A stretch of DNA of 64,000 nucleotides, from contig NZ_JAJVKV010000006.1 of assembly GCF_024198175.1 (NCBI RefSeq), positions 496,001-560,000 of the forward strand, written 5' to 3'. Shown here in pieces: positions 33,968 through 44,554 of this stretch. Origin of the DNA: Pyxidicoccus xibeiensis. GTDB taxonomy: Bacteria > Myxococcota > Myxococcia > Myxococcales > Myxococcaceae. How positions within the stretch are numbered: position 1 is the first letter of the stretch; every line of letters starts with the position of its first letter. The position numbers and the translations under genes are program-made. Below the pieces are notes generated by a model that saw only the letters and a program-made list of their open reading frames with translations, searched no databases and was not told the DNA's origin.

Positions 33968-34635
33968 CACGGCGCGCTCGAGGCTTCACGCTGATGGAGG
34001 TCATGGTGGCGGTGGCCATCACCGCCCTGATGGGCACGGTGGTGGCCATGGCCTTCCAGACGGGCCTGACGGCGAAGGAGACGGTGGAGACGGACGCGGA
34101 CCGCTACCGCCAGGTGCGCGTGGCCATGAACCGCATGGCGCGCGAGATTGGCTCCGCGTTCGTGAGCGACAGGTATGACCTGAAGCGCTTCCGCGACCAG
34201 CAGGACCGGCCCACCAACTTCATCGGCGAGCAGGACAAGCTGCTGTTCACCACGTTCTCTCACCAGCGCCTGTACACGGACGTGAAGGAGTCCGACCAGG
34301 CGGTGGTGGAGTACTTCGTGGAGGCGTCCAGCGACCGCGAGGCGCGCGGCCGGATGGACCTGAAGCGGCGGGTGAACCCCAACGTGGATGACCGGATGGA
34401 CCGGGGCGGCACCACGGACGTCCTCTTCGAGGGCGTGAAGGGCATCGAGTTCGAGTACTGGAACTCCGAGAAGAAGGAGTGGGACAGCGAGTGGGACACG
34501 CGGCGCACGGAGCGCAAGGCCATCCTGCCGACGCGGGTGCGCGTCACCGTCACCGCCGTGGACGAGACGGGGAAGGAAGCGCGCTACAGCACCCAGGCGC
34601 GCATCATGCTCAACACGGAGCTCCCGAGGTACTGA
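33964..34635 (+). CDS. gspJ: Minor pseudopilin GspJ
   Basis: A 223-residue prepilin beginning at GTG (VTRRARG), with a cleavage site before FTLME (+5 Glu) and the helix VMVAVAITALMGTVVAMAF. The body has the GspJ pattern (VRVAMNRMAREIGSAF, then VLFEGVKGIEFEYW, then TRVRVTVTAVDE). The GTG overlaps the gspI stop and the TGA overlaps the gspK ATG by one base. GspJ forms the pseudopilus tip complex with I and K. Confidence 0.9.
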   Translation: MTRRARGFTLMEVMVAVAITALMGTVVAMAFQTGLTAKETVETDADRYRQVRVAMNRMAREIGSAFVSDRYDLKRFRDQQDRPTNFIGEQDKLLFTTFSHQRLYTDVKESDQAVVEYFVEASSDREARGRMDLKRRVNPNVDDRMDRGGTTDVLFEGVKGIEFEYWNSEKKEWDSEWDTRRTERKAILPTRVRVTVTAVDETGKEARYSTQARIMLNTELPRY

Positions 34636-36011
34636 TGCCCCTGCCCTCCTTCATGCGTGCGTCCCAGCGACGCCGGAAGTCCCAGAGCCCGGCCGCGCGC
34701 CGGGTGCGGCGCTCGCGCGGCGTGGCGCTCATCATCGCGGTGGTGTCCATCGCCATCCTCACGGTGATTGCCACCGACTTCGCCTACAACAGCCGGGTGG
34801 ACCTGCAGCTGGCGGCCAACCAGCGGGACGAGGTGCGCGCGTACTACATGGCGCGCTCGGGCATTGCCCTGTCCCGGCTGCTCTTGCGCTTCCAGAAGCA
34901 GGTGGACCAGACGCCCATCCCCAACCCGGCGTCCATCCTCGCGCAGCTCGGCATCGGCGGCACGCCCCCCGCGGGAGGCGCGGCCCAGCCGTCGTCGCTC
35001 AACATCCAGCTCTACAAGATGGCGCGTGTGGACTGCCACATGCTCAAGGGGCTGGTGAAGAGCGAGGAGGGCGGCGGCGGCGGGGAGATGTCGCCGCTGG
35101 AGCCCGCCGAGGGCGACGAGAACTTCAAGATGGACGAGGAGGAGGACCCGGCGCAGCAGGAGGTGGCGGCGCAGATGACGCGGCGCTCCTTCGGCGGCTT
35201 CGAGGGCTGCTTCCTGGCCAGCATCAGCGACGAGGAGGAGAAGCTGAACGTCCACCGCCTCATCGCGGGCGCGGGCGACGCGCTGCCCACCGCGCTGCGG
35301 ATGATGGACATGATGAACGACAAGCGCTTCGAGTTCCTCTGGGAGCGCGACGACGCCAACAAGGTCCGCAGCACCCCGCAGGACGTGCTGCTGGCGCTGA
35401 AGGACTGGGCGGACGACGACGAGACGGGGTCGACCATCAACCCCAACGACCCGGCCAACCCGCTGCCCAACGGCTTCTCCGACGAGGGCTCACCGTACAG
35501 CCGGTACGAGCCGGGCTACGAGCCGAAGAACGCGCGCTTCGACAGCCTGGACGAGCTGTACCGGGTGCACGGGGTGAACGACCAGTTCATGGCGGCCTTC
35601 CGGGACAGGCTCACGGTGTACCCGGACATCAACCGCCGGCCCAACATCAACACGGACGACCCGGTGATGATGGGGCTGGCCATCATGTCGGTGGCGGACC
35701 AGACGCGGCCGGACCCGCGGCTGCAGGACCCGGTGTTCCTCAACGAGCTCATCGAGCGCATCCGCGCCGCGCGCATGTTCAGCTTCTTCGGGATGTCCGT
35801 GCAGGACTTCGTCGCGGTCATCGAGGCGGCGGGCGTTCCCATCAACGCACAAGTGAAGTCCAACGTGGCGGGCAACCGCTTCGTGGGCGACAAGAGTCAG
35901 ACGTTCACCATCAAATCCGTGGGAGAGGCGGGCAGCGTACAGAAGACGCTCACCGCCGTGGTCCGGCTGGACGACACGCTGGGCAGGCTCCTGTACTGGA
36001 GAGAGGAATAG
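34635..36011 (+). CDS. gspK: Minor pseudopilin GspK
   Basis: A 458-residue protein. The basic leader ends RRSRG and the hydrophobic helix begins VALIIAVVSIAILTVIATDF, with no Glu at +5, as is usual for GspK. A large periplasmic domain follows, with an Asp/Glu-rich insert near residues 140-180 and the K-type helical region (STPQDVLLALKDWADDD; later INTDDPVMMGLAIM). GspK caps the pseudopilus tip. It ends one base before gspL. Confidence 0.9.
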   Translation: MPLPSFMRASQRRRKSQSPAARRVRRSRGVALIIAVVSIAILTVIATDFAYNSRVDLQLAANQRDEVRAYYMARSGIALSRLLLRFQKQVDQTPIPNPASILAQLGIGGTPPAGGAAQPSSLNIQLYKMARVDCHMLKGLVKSEEGGGGGEMSPLEPAEGDENFKMDEEEDPAQQEVAAQMTRRSFGGFEGCFLASISDEEEKLNVHRLIAGAGDALPTALRMMDMMNDKRFEFLWERDDANKVRSTPQDVLLALKDWADDDETGSTINPNDPANPLPNGFSDEGSPYSRYEPGYEPKNARFDSLDELYRVHGVNDQFMAAFRDRLTVYPDINRRPNINTDDPVMMGLAIMSVADQTRPDPRLQDPVFLNELIERIRAARMFSFFGMSVQDFVAVIEAAGVPINAQVKSNVAGNRFVGDKSQTFTIKSVGEAGSVQKTLTAVVRLDDTLGRLLYWREE

Positions 36012-36012
36012 C

Positions 36013-37617
36013 ATGGCCCGCATTCTTGGCCTCGACCTCGGCAGCCACACCGTGAAGGCGGTGGTGCTGGAGTCGAAAACGAAGGGACATGGCGTCAGGG
36101 GCTTCGTCGAGGTGCGCCGCGCCCAGGAGGGCGAGCGCGCGGACACCCTGCGCGCCGCGGTGCAGGAGCTGCTCGGCCAGCTGCCGCCAGGGCACGCGGA
36201 CCAGGTCGTCATCGCCCTGCCCGGCCCGTCGCTCATCACCCACGCGCTGGGCCTGCCGTTCTCCGACGGCAAGCGCATCGAAGCGGCGCTGCCCTTCGAG
36301 ATTGGCAGCCAGCTGCCCTTCGACCTCTCCGAGGTGGTCTACGACTACCAGGTGGTGGGACTGAAGGACTCGGAGGGCAAGGAGAAGGCCAGCGAGCTGC
36401 TGGTGGGCGTGGTGCGCAAGGAGGAGCTGCAGTCCCTGCTGGCGCTGCTGGCGGAGCTGAAGCTGGACCCGCGCATCGTCACGCACCCCGGGCTGGCGTA
36501 CCAGAACCTGCTCCAGCAGCAGCCGGGCCTCTTCGAGGGCACGGGCGAGGCGGGCGCGGTGGCGGTGGTGGACATCGGCCACGAGCGCACCTCGGTGTCC
36601 TTCGGCAAGCCGGGCACGGGCGTGCAGTTCGCGCGCACGTTCGCTGGCGGCGGCAGGGACTTGAGCAAGGCGCTGGCCACCGAGTTCCAGACGTCGCTGG
36701 CGGAGGCGCACCACTGGAAGGAGCAGCACGGGGCCATGGCCAGCGCGGCGAAGGGCCCGGACGCGGAGCGCGCGGCGGCGGCCTTCGTGCGCGGCCTGCA
36801 GCCGGTGCTGCGCGAGCTGCGCCCCACCCTCAAGGCCTTCACGGCCCGCACGCGCCAGCAGGTGGGCGCGGTGGTGCTGTGCGGCGGCACGGCGCGGATG
36901 CCCGGCCTGGCCGAGCAGCTGTCGAGGGACTTGAACCTCCCGGTGCGGGTGCTGGCGCTGCCGGCGGACGCGGTGGAGGCGATTCCCGCGGCGGCACACC
37001 CGGCGGCGGCGCAGGCGTACTCGCTGGCGCTGCGCGGCAACGCGGCGGGCGCCAAGGCGCCGCGCTTCAACTTCCGCCGGGGCGAGCTCGCCTTCAAGGG
37101 TGACTTCGACTACGTGAAGGACAAGCTGGGGCTGCTGGCCTCGTTCGCGGCCACGCTGCTGCTCCTGCTCATCGCCTTCGGCGTGGTGCGCAACTCGGTG
37201 CTGGCGCGGCGCGAGGCGCAGGTGGACGCCGTGCTGTGCGACACCACCCAGCGCATCCTCGGCCGGTGTGAGAAGGACTACAACCGCGCGCTCAACATGC
37301 TCAAGGGCGTGGAGAGCCCGGCGGCGGCGCTGCCGCGCCTGACGGCCGTCAACCTGCTGGCGGAGGTGACGCAGCGGGTGCCGGCGGACGTGCCGGTGAA
37401 GTTCGACAGGATTCAAATCGACCTGGACCGCGTCATCCTGCAGGGCGAGACGGACTCGTCGAAGCAGATCGACACCCTCTCCAACGCCATCAAGGGCCAC
37501 GCCTGCTTCAAGGACGTGCGCCAGGGCAAGGTGGAGAAGACGCGGGACGGCAACAAGGTGTCCTTCCGGTTGGACGTCCAGGTCCAGTGCCCCGGTGAGC
37601 AGGGCGGGGAGAGCTAG
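36013..37617 (+). CDS. gspL: GspL: PilM-like ATPase-fold domain, one membrane segment and PilN-like domain
   Basis: A 534-residue protein. The cytoplasmic N-terminal part (1-340) has an actin/PilM fold: LGLDLGSHTVKAVVLE, a central VAVVDIGHERTSVSF and VVLCGGTARMPGL. A membrane helix at about 373-393 (LASFAATLLLLLIAFGVV) and a periplasmic ferredoxin-like domain follow. The whole reads like a natural PilM-PilN fusion, which is how GspL relates to type IV pilus proteins. It recruits GspE to the inner-membrane platform. The start follows gspK by one base. Confidence 0.9.
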   Translation: MARILGLDLGSHTVKAVVLESKTKGHGVRGFVEVRRAQEGERADTLRAAVQELLGQLPPGHADQVVIALPGPSLITHALGLPFSDGKRIEAALPFEIGSQLPFDLSEVVYDYQVVGLKDSEGKEKASELLVGVVRKEELQSLLALLAELKLDPRIVTHPGLAYQNLLQQQPGLFEGTGEAGAVAVVDIGHERTSVSFGKPGTGVQFARTFAGGGRDLSKALATEFQTSLAEAHHWKEQHGAMASAAKGPDAERAAAAFVRGLQPVLRELRPTLKAFTARTRQQVGAVVLCGGTARMPGLAEQLSRDLNLPVRVLALPADAVEAIPAAAHPAAAQAYSLALRGNAAGAKAPRFNFRRGELAFKGDFDYVKDKLGLLASFAATLLLLLIAFGVVRNSVLARREAQVDAVLCDTTQRILGRCEKDYNRALNMLKGVESPAAALPRLTAVNLLAEVTQRVPADVPVKFDRIQIDLDRVILQGETDSSKQIDTLSNAIKGHACFKDVRQGKVEKTRDGNKVSFRLDVQVQCPGEQGGES

Positions 37618-37619
37618 TC

Positions 37620-38177
37620 ATGGCCAAGGTCTCTGAAGTCTTCACCCCGGTGACGACGTGGTTCGAGCGGCTGAGCGACCGCGAGCGCCGGATGGTGTCC
37701 ATCGCCGGCGCGGCGCTGCTGGCGTTCATCCTGTTCGCGGTGCTGATGATGTTCGCCAACAGCGCGTCCGGGTACCGGAAGCGCACGCAGGACAAGCAGG
37801 CCAAGCTGCAGGAGGTGCAGGCGCTGGCGGCCAGCTTCCGCGAGGCCCAGGCGGCGCGGCAGTCCGTGGAGCAGCAGCTCACGTCCAGCAACGTGCAGCT
37901 CATCACCTACATCGAGGACAAGGCCACGGCGGCCGGGCTGCAGGTGCCCAACATGACGCCCAAGGGTGACCTGGGCGTGGGTGACGGCAAGATCATCGAG
38001 AGCTCGGTGGAGCTGACCTTCACGGACGTGGACCTGCGCAAGCTGACGGACTTCCTGAGCACGGTGGAGAGCGGGCCGGGCGTGGTGAAGGTGAAGTACC
38101 TGCGCATCGAGCCGAAGCCCGCCTCGGACACGCTGACGGCGTGGACCACCGTCGCCACCTACCGGATGAAGCAATAA
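37620..38177 (+). CDS. gspM: GspM (PilO-like)
   Basis: A 185-residue inner-membrane protein: a short cytoplasmic head with an RLSDRERRMV segment typical of GspM, a membrane helix at about 27-46 (SIAGAALLAFILFAVLMMF), a coiled coil (KRTQDKQAKLQEVQALAASF), and a small ferredoxin-like periplasmic domain with VELTFTDVDLRKLTDFL. It pairs with GspL. It begins two bases after gspL and ends three bases before gspN. Confidence 0.9.
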   Translation: MAKVSEVFTPVTTWFERLSDRERRMVSIAGAALLAFILFAVLMMFANSASGYRKRTQDKQAKLQEVQALAASFREAQAARQSVEQQLTSSNVQLITYIEDKATAAGLQVPNMTPKGDLGVGDGKIIESSVELTFTDVDLRKLTDFLSTVESGPGVVKVKYLRIEPKPASDTLTAWTTVATYRMKQ

Positions 38178-38180
38178 GCC

Positions 38181-39155
38181 ATGTCCTCTGACACCAAGCC
38201 TGCCCGCTGGAAGGTCTTCCTCGGCTACGCCGCGTTCGCGGTGGCGGCCTTCGTCTTCGCCCTGTTCGTCACCTTCCCGTACGACGCCATCCGCGCGCGC
38301 ATCGTCTCGGAGGCGGCGCAGGCGGGGCTCGCCGTGCGCATCGGCTCGCTGCGGCCGGGGCTGGCGGGCATCACCGCCACCCAGGTGCGGGTGAGCAAGC
38401 CGCCGCAGCCGCTGAGCGCGGACGTGGTGGCGTCCCTCGTCAGCGGCGAGGCCGCCATGCTGGGCCCCGCGGAGCTGGGCGAGGCGCTGACGTTCGACAG
38501 CGTGGCCATGCGCCCCGCCCTCTTCCCTCCTGGCGTGGCGCTGCGCGCCGAGACGCTGGGCGGCACGGTGACGGCGTCCGTGGGCCTCTTGGGCGACATG
38601 AAGGTGCGCGCGGAGCTGGACGGGCTGCAGGTCTCCGGCGGCAACCTGAAGGCCTTCACCGGCATGGAGCTGGAGGGCGAGGTGAACGGGCAGCTGGCGC
38701 TGACGCTGCCCAAGGGAAAGAGCCCGGAGCCGGACCTGTCCCAGGCGGACGGCGAGCTGACGCTGGACTCGCAGGGGCTGGTCATCAAGAGCGGCAAGGT
38801 GGCCATCCCCATGGGCGGCGGCCCCGGCATGCCCATGGACATCCCCCAGGTAACGCTGGGCAACCTCACCGGCCGCATCAAGTTCGAGAAGGGCCTGGGC
38901 ACGGTGGAGACGCTGCGCCTGAAGGGCGAGGACCTGGAGGCGCTGGCCACCGGCACCCTGAAGCTGGGCAAGAAGGTGGAGTACAGCGAGCCGGCCATGG
39001 ACGTGAACATCAAGCTGGACCCCGAGGCGCAGAAGCGGCTGGGCGCCGTGGCCATGGGCCTCACCATCCTCCCGCCGGACAAGAAGGACCCGAGCTTCCG
39101 CGCCGCCCGGCTCGGGGGCTTCCTCAACCGCCCCACCTTCCTGCCGCGCCGCTGA
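38181..39155 (+). CDS. gspN: GspN family type II secretion protein
   Basis: A 324-residue protein with one N-terminal membrane helix (about 13-31, VFLGYAAFAVAAFVFALFV) and a repeated beta-strand periplasmic region rich in Gly and Leu. It fits the GspN variety found at the end of gsp operons in myxobacteria and relatives, judged by position and by segments such as LSQADGELTLDSQGLVI and GNLTGRIKFEKG. Its function in secretion is poorly known. A hairpin downstream marks the end of the operon. Confidence 0.82.
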   Translation: MSSDTKPARWKVFLGYAAFAVAAFVFALFVTFPYDAIRARIVSEAAQAGLAVRIGSLRPGLAGITATQVRVSKPPQPLSADVVASLVSGEAAMLGPAELGEALTFDSVAMRPALFPPGVALRAETLGGTVTASVGLLGDMKVRAELDGLQVSGGNLKAFTGMELEGEVNGQLALTLPKGKSPEPDLSQADGELTLDSQGLVIKSGKVAIPMGGGPGMPMDIPQVTLGNLTGRIKFEKGLGTVETLRLKGEDLEALATGTLKLGKKVEYSEPAMDVNIKLDPEAQKRLGAVAMGLTILPPDKKDPSFRAARLGGFLNRPTFLPRR

Positions 39156-39172
39156 GCAAAGCCGGCGAAGGC

Positions 39173-39202
39173 CCCCACGCGCGCCCTACCCGGCGCGTGG
39201 GG
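39173..39202 (+). terminator. Hairpin terminator candidate after gspN
   Basis: CCCCACGCGC at 39173-39182 pairs perfectly with GCGCGTGGGG at 39193-39202 across a 10-base loop. It begins 18 bases after the gspN stop. There is no run of T after it, so it could be a Rho-aided terminator. It separates the gsp operon from the FHA activator gene. Confidence 0.65.
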
Positions 39203-39231
39203 TTGAAAGGTGAACACCCGCCGTGTAAAGC
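39203..39231 (+). promoter_or_regulatory. Possible sigma70-type promoter of the FHA-sigma54 activator gene
   Basis: TTGAAA at 39203-39208 and TAAAGC at 39226-39231 are separated by 17 bases. The -35 is close to consensus (5/6) and the -10 is weak (3/6). It lies directly after the gspN hairpin and 34 bases before the ATG. Confidence 0.3.
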
Positions 39232-39264
39232 GCAGGCGAGCCGACCTGTAGGGAGGGGCCTGGG

Positions 39265-40905
<1,641 letters not shown>

Positions 40906-41057
40906 CGCTCACCCGGCCCCGGGGGGATGTGGGCGTGTCGGGCACCCGGCACGGGCAGTGAAAAACTCTTTCCCCACGGGGCGATAGACCCTTCTGGCGG
41001 CCCGTTCGTTCCAACTCCTGTCCTTCCCCGTCGGGGGTGTCCAGGAGCCTGGTCGCC

Positions 41058-41567
41058 ATGCACGCCGCCTTCGTCTCGCTTCCTCCCCTCACGCAGCTCT
41101 ACCTGGAGCACCGCCCGCGCGCGCTGGCCATTGCCCGGCGCATCGTCGGTGACACCGACGACGCCGAGGACGTGGTGCAGGACGTCTTCGTCCGGCTGGC
41201 GCGCAAGGCCCCCGGCTTCGGTGGCCGGGCGGCGTGGAGCACCTGGCTGCACCGGGTGATGGTGAACAGCAGCATCAACTGGCTGCGGGCGCGCAAGCGC
41301 CGCGAGCGGCTGGCGCACGAGCCGCAGGAGCCGCTGTCGCCGGAGCTGCTGGCGGTGGGCGCGGAGATGGAGCGCCACTTCGGCGACGCGCTGGACGCCA
41401 TCAGCGAGCAGCAGCGGCAGGTGCTCTACCTGCGCGAGGTGCGCGGCCTGAGCTACCCGGAAATCGCCCGCCTGCTGCACATCCCCGAGGGCACGGTGAA
41501 GAGCACGCTGCACCGCGCCCGCCAGCGCGCGCTGGCGCTGCTGGAGGAGCGCGGCCAGCGGCCGTGA
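41058..41567 (+). CDS. ECF sigma factor
   Basis: A 169-residue RNA polymerase sigma factor with region 2 (LYLEHRPRALAIARRIVGDTDDAEDVVQDVFVRL) and region 4 (AISEQQRQVLYLREVRGLSYPEIARLL, then IPEGTVKSTLHRARQRAL), and no region 3. I chose the ATG at 41058 because AGGAG lies ten bases upstream; an in-frame start seven codons earlier is less well placed. No anti-sigma factor gene is next to it: the downstream gene is convergent and soluble. How it is held inactive is unknown. Confidence 0.92.
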   Translation: MHAAFVSLPPLTQLYLEHRPRALAIARRIVGDTDDAEDVVQDVFVRLARKAPGFGGRAAWSTWLHRVMVNSSINWLRARKRRERLAHEPQEPLSPELLAVGAEMERHFGDALDAISEQQRQVLYLREVRGLSYPEIARLLHIPEGTVKSTLHRARQRALALLEERGQRP

Positions 41568-41582
41568 CGGCTGGCGGACGGG

Positions 41583-42239
41583 CTACTCGTCGCCCTTGGA
41601 GCCGACGAACTGGTCCGACTTGTCCTTGAAGAGGACGTTGAAGCTGGTGAGCGAGCCGTAGACGCGGGTGATGTAGCTCTGCATCTCGACTTTTTCCGCG
41701 TCGGACAGCTTGGGGTGCGCGTTGAGCTTCTGCTCCAGCACGCGCAGCCTGTCGCGGACCATGACGACCTTGTGGAACAGGTTGTCGATGGGCAGGTCCC
41801 TGGGCTGCAGCTCCGGGTTGGAGGGGACGAGCCGCAGCGTGCCGCCCTCCCACTTGTTGGCCAGGGGCGGGGCGTCCGTCAGCCCGGAGGCCTCCCGGAA
41901 GATTTCCATCAGCTCTTCACGCGTCATGTTCAGCCCTTCCAGGTCCACCACTTCATCGGGGTCCGCGCGGCGCCGCACCACCACGGGCGCCACGCTGCGC
42001 ACGGCCTTCGCGTGCGCGGGGGCGGGTGCCAGCGGCGCCGCGCTCCCCTTCGGCGAGTACTTGTCACAGATGGGGGCGGACGGTGGGAAGTGGCCCCGCC
42101 ACGAGTGGAGCCGGCAGACGCCCACCCAGCCGCGGCGCTCGTCCACCGACTGCGCGCTCCACAGCTTGCAGTTGCCACACACCCGCTCCTCCGGCTTGAA
42201 GACCGGGAGGGGCAGCGAGCCGTCCGCCGTATCCGCCAT
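41583..42239 (-). CDS. Cysteine-rich protein of unknown function
   Basis: A 218-residue protein without signal peptide or membrane segment. The first 60 residues have four Cys (VCGNCKLW, GVCRLH, PICDKY) spaced like a zinc- or metal-binding knuckle. An Ala/Pro-rich linker and a helical C-terminal region follow, with KVVMVRDRLRVLEQKLNAHP. The start directly abuts the stop of the S46 peptidase gene (no gap), so the two are one transcript. I do not recognise the family. It may be a metal-binding regulator or adaptor. Confidence 0.7.
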   Translation of the reverse strand: MADTADGSLPLPVFKPEERVCGNCKLWSAQSVDERRGWVGVCRLHSWRGHFPPSAPICDKYSPKGSAAPLAPAPAHAKAVRSVAPVVVRRRADPDEVVDLEGLNMTREELMEIFREASGLTDAPPLANKWEGGTLRLVPSNPELQPRDLPIDNLFHKVVMVRDRLRVLEQKLNAHPKLSDAEKVEMQSYITRVYGSLTSFNVLFKDKSDQFVGSKGDE

Positions 42240-44417
42240 CTATCGCGTCTCCTTCACCACGGGCGGGCCCTTGCGCACGCCCAGCTCGCGCAGCAGCGCG
42301 TCCGCGTTCTCCACCTGGTCCAGCATCCAGAGGATGTAGCGCACGTCCACGTTGACGTTGCGGGCCACGTCCGGGTTGTAGCCGAAGTCGTTGGCCACGT
42401 TCTCCCAGACGCGGTCGAAGTTCACGCCCACCAGCTGGCCCCTGCCATTGACGGTGGGGCTGCCCGAGTTGCCGCCCGTGGTGTCCGCGTCCGCCAGGAA
42501 GTTCACCGGCACGTCCTTCAGCGCGGGGTCCCCCCACGGGCCGAAGCGCTTCGCCTCGGCCGTCCGGGCCACCTTGGCCGGCACGTCGAAGGGCTCCTCA
42601 CCGGTGTTCTTCGCCAGCAGGCCGGACAGCGTCGTCTGCGGCGTGTAGATGGCGCCGTCGCGCGGCGCGTAGCCCCTCACCTTGGCGAACGTCACGCGCA
42701 GGGTGCCGTTGGCGTCCGGGGCCACGGGCTTGCCCGCGTGGGCCAGCACCGCCTTGCGCCACTCCGGCCGCAGCCGGAAGGCCGCGCCCTGGCGGCGGTC
42801 CTTCACCTCGTCCAGGGCGGTGAGCTCCTTCGCCAGGTCCAGGCCGAAGGCGAGCAGCGGGTCCTTGCGCGCCTCGAGCTGCGCCACCGTCTCGCCGGCC
42901 ATCTTCAGCCGCGCGTCCAGCGTGAGGACCTGGGTGCCGGCGTACATGGCGTCAATCTTCGCCGCGACGTCCTTCTCCGAGAACGCCTTGCCGAAGTGCT
43001 TGTCCACGGCGGCGATGCGCTCCTGGGCGCCCAGGGCCTGGGCGCGCTTCACGAAGGCCAGCAGCAGGCGCTTCTCGGCGGGGAGGAAGAGGTTCTTCTG
43101 CTCGCGCTCCAGCCGGTCCTTGATGCGGGGCTGCTCGCGCTCCATGTACTCGGGGCGGCGCTCCAGGTCGGGCTTCGCGCGCTCGGCGGCGAGGCGGGAC
43201 ACGGTGGCCGCCAGCGCCGGGCCGCGCGCCAGGCGGTTGACGGAAGCCAGGAGGAACTCGCGCTCGAAGAGCTTGCCGGTGGCGGCCTGCTCGGCGAGGA
43301 GCGCCTCGCGGGCCTTGACGGCGCCCGTCCACTGCGCGCCGGCCTTCCGGGCCCAGGCGGCCACGGCGGCCTCGGCGTCGCGCTGCTTCTCCACGATGCG
43401 GCCGCGCTTCAGCCCTTCGAGCTGGCCGCCCGCGTTCTTGTGGACGTTGTGCAGGCTCTTGAGGGTGGAGGCAACGGCAATCTTGCCGGCGGGGTCCTTG
43501 TCTCCCTCCTCCTCGAGGATGCGGATGGCCTCGCCGAACACGTCGCGCATGCGCGGGTAGAGGCGGGACTGGCGCTCGGCCATCTCCTCCGCGAGCAGCG
43601 CGCGGTAGGTGAGGCCGGGGTAGCCCAGCACCATGACGAAGTCGTCGGGCTTCACGCCCTCGGTGGCGAGGGGGAAGAAGAACTCCGCCTTGTAGGGCAC
43701 GTTCTTCACGTTGTACGGCGCGGAGGCGCCGTCCGGCGCGGTGTACGCGCGGAGGATGGCGAAGTCACCGGTGTGGCGGGGCCACATCCAGTTGTCCTCC
43801 TCGCCGCCGTACTCGCCCACGCCGCGCGGCGGGGCATAGACGAGCCGCACGTCCGTCAGCTCCACCGCGTCCACCAGGGTGAAGTTGAGGCCGCCATCAA
43901 ACGTCGCCACCTGGCAGCGGGTGGCGGGGCGCTTCTCGCACTCGGCGACCAGTTCCTTCTGCTTGCGCTCGATGGCCTTGTAGCGCGCGCTGTCGTCCGC
44001 GCCCGCGGGCACGGCGGCGAGCACCTCCTTCGTCACGTCCTTGAAGCTGCGCGGCACCTGCACGCGGGAGCCCTTCCCGGGCAGCTCGTCCTGGCTCCTG
44101 GAGGCGAGGAAGCCATTCGTGATGAGGTCGCGCTGGGGGGTGCTGTGCTCCTGGATGACGCCGAAGGCACAGTGGTGGTTGGTGATGACGAGGCCCGCCT
44201 GGGCGATGAACGCGCCGGAGCAGCCGCCCACGTTGACGGTGCCGGCGAGCAGCCCGGTGCCGCGCTGCGGGTCCCACAGCTTCTGGGGAGGCAGCTCGAG
44301 GCCCTGGGCCTGGAGCCACGCCGGGTCCAGCTCCAGGACCTGCTGGGGTGTCCACTTGCCTTCTACGGCCAGGGCCGGAGCAGCCACGAGCGACAGGAGG
44401 AGGAGCGTCTTCTTCAT
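42240..44417 (-). CDS. S46-family dipeptidyl-peptidase (DPP7/DPP11-like)
   Basis: A 725-residue exported serine peptidase. The signal peptide is MKKTLLLLSLVAAPALA. The chymotrypsin-like triad is visible: TNHHC (79-83), the Asp in DNWMWPRHTGDF (about 218) and Ser651 in GGNSGSP. Eighteen residues after the Ser is Arg669 (VNFDRVWE). In the S46 family that place decides P1 preference, with Arg in DPP11 (Asp/Glu) and Gly in DPP7 (hydrophobic). This enzyme should therefore cleave dipeptides after acidic residues from N-termini, in the periplasm or at the surface, fitting a predator that lives on protein. It is the first gene of a pair with the Cys-rich protein. Confidence 0.88.
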   Translation of the reverse strand: MKKTLLLLSLVAAPALAVEGKWTPQQVLELDPAWLQAQGLELPPQKLWDPQRGTGLLAGTVNVGGCSGAFIAQAGLVITNHHCAFGVIQEHSTPQRDLITNGFLASRSQDELPGKGSRVQVPRSFKDVTKEVLAAVPAGADDSARYKAIERKQKELVAECEKRPATRCQVATFDGGLNFTLVDAVELTDVRLVYAPPRGVGEYGGEEDNWMWPRHTGDFAILRAYTAPDGASAPYNVKNVPYKAEFFFPLATEGVKPDDFVMVLGYPGLTYRALLAEEMAERQSRLYPRMRDVFGEAIRILEEEGDKDPAGKIAVASTLKSLHNVHKNAGGQLEGLKRGRIVEKQRDAEAAVAAWARKAGAQWTGAVKAREALLAEQAATGKLFEREFLLASVNRLARGPALAATVSRLAAERAKPDLERRPEYMEREQPRIKDRLEREQKNLFLPAEKRLLLAFVKRAQALGAQERIAAVDKHFGKAFSEKDVAAKIDAMYAGTQVLTLDARLKMAGETVAQLEARKDPLLAFGLDLAKELTALDEVKDRRQGAAFRLRPEWRKAVLAHAGKPVAPDANGTLRVTFAKVRGYAPRDGAIYTPQTTLSGLLAKNTGEEPFDVPAKVARTAEAKRFGPWGDPALKDVPVNFLADADTTGGNSGSPTVNGRGQLVGVNFDRVWENVANDFGYNPDVARNVNVDVRYILWMLDQVENADALLRELGVRKGPPVVKETR

Positions 44418-44554
44418 GGTGTCCCTTCCCTACCCCGTCCGGCGGCCGGAGGCGACCCCTTCCCGCCGACGCTGCGCGGCACGGTGGCCGGGCTTTTTCA
44501 TGGATGATGGACCCGGCTTAAGTGTTGGGGTGTCCCACAGGAGGGGAGCAAGCG

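Noticed and set aside
40990..41012. TGGC-like sequence before the ECF gene as a sigma54 promoter
   Set aside because: The downstream GC element is not at the required spacing.
41715..44507. Open frame of 930 codons opposite the S46 peptidase
   Set aside because: The minus strand carries a complete peptidase with its triad; the plus-strand product is His/Arg/Val-rich noise.
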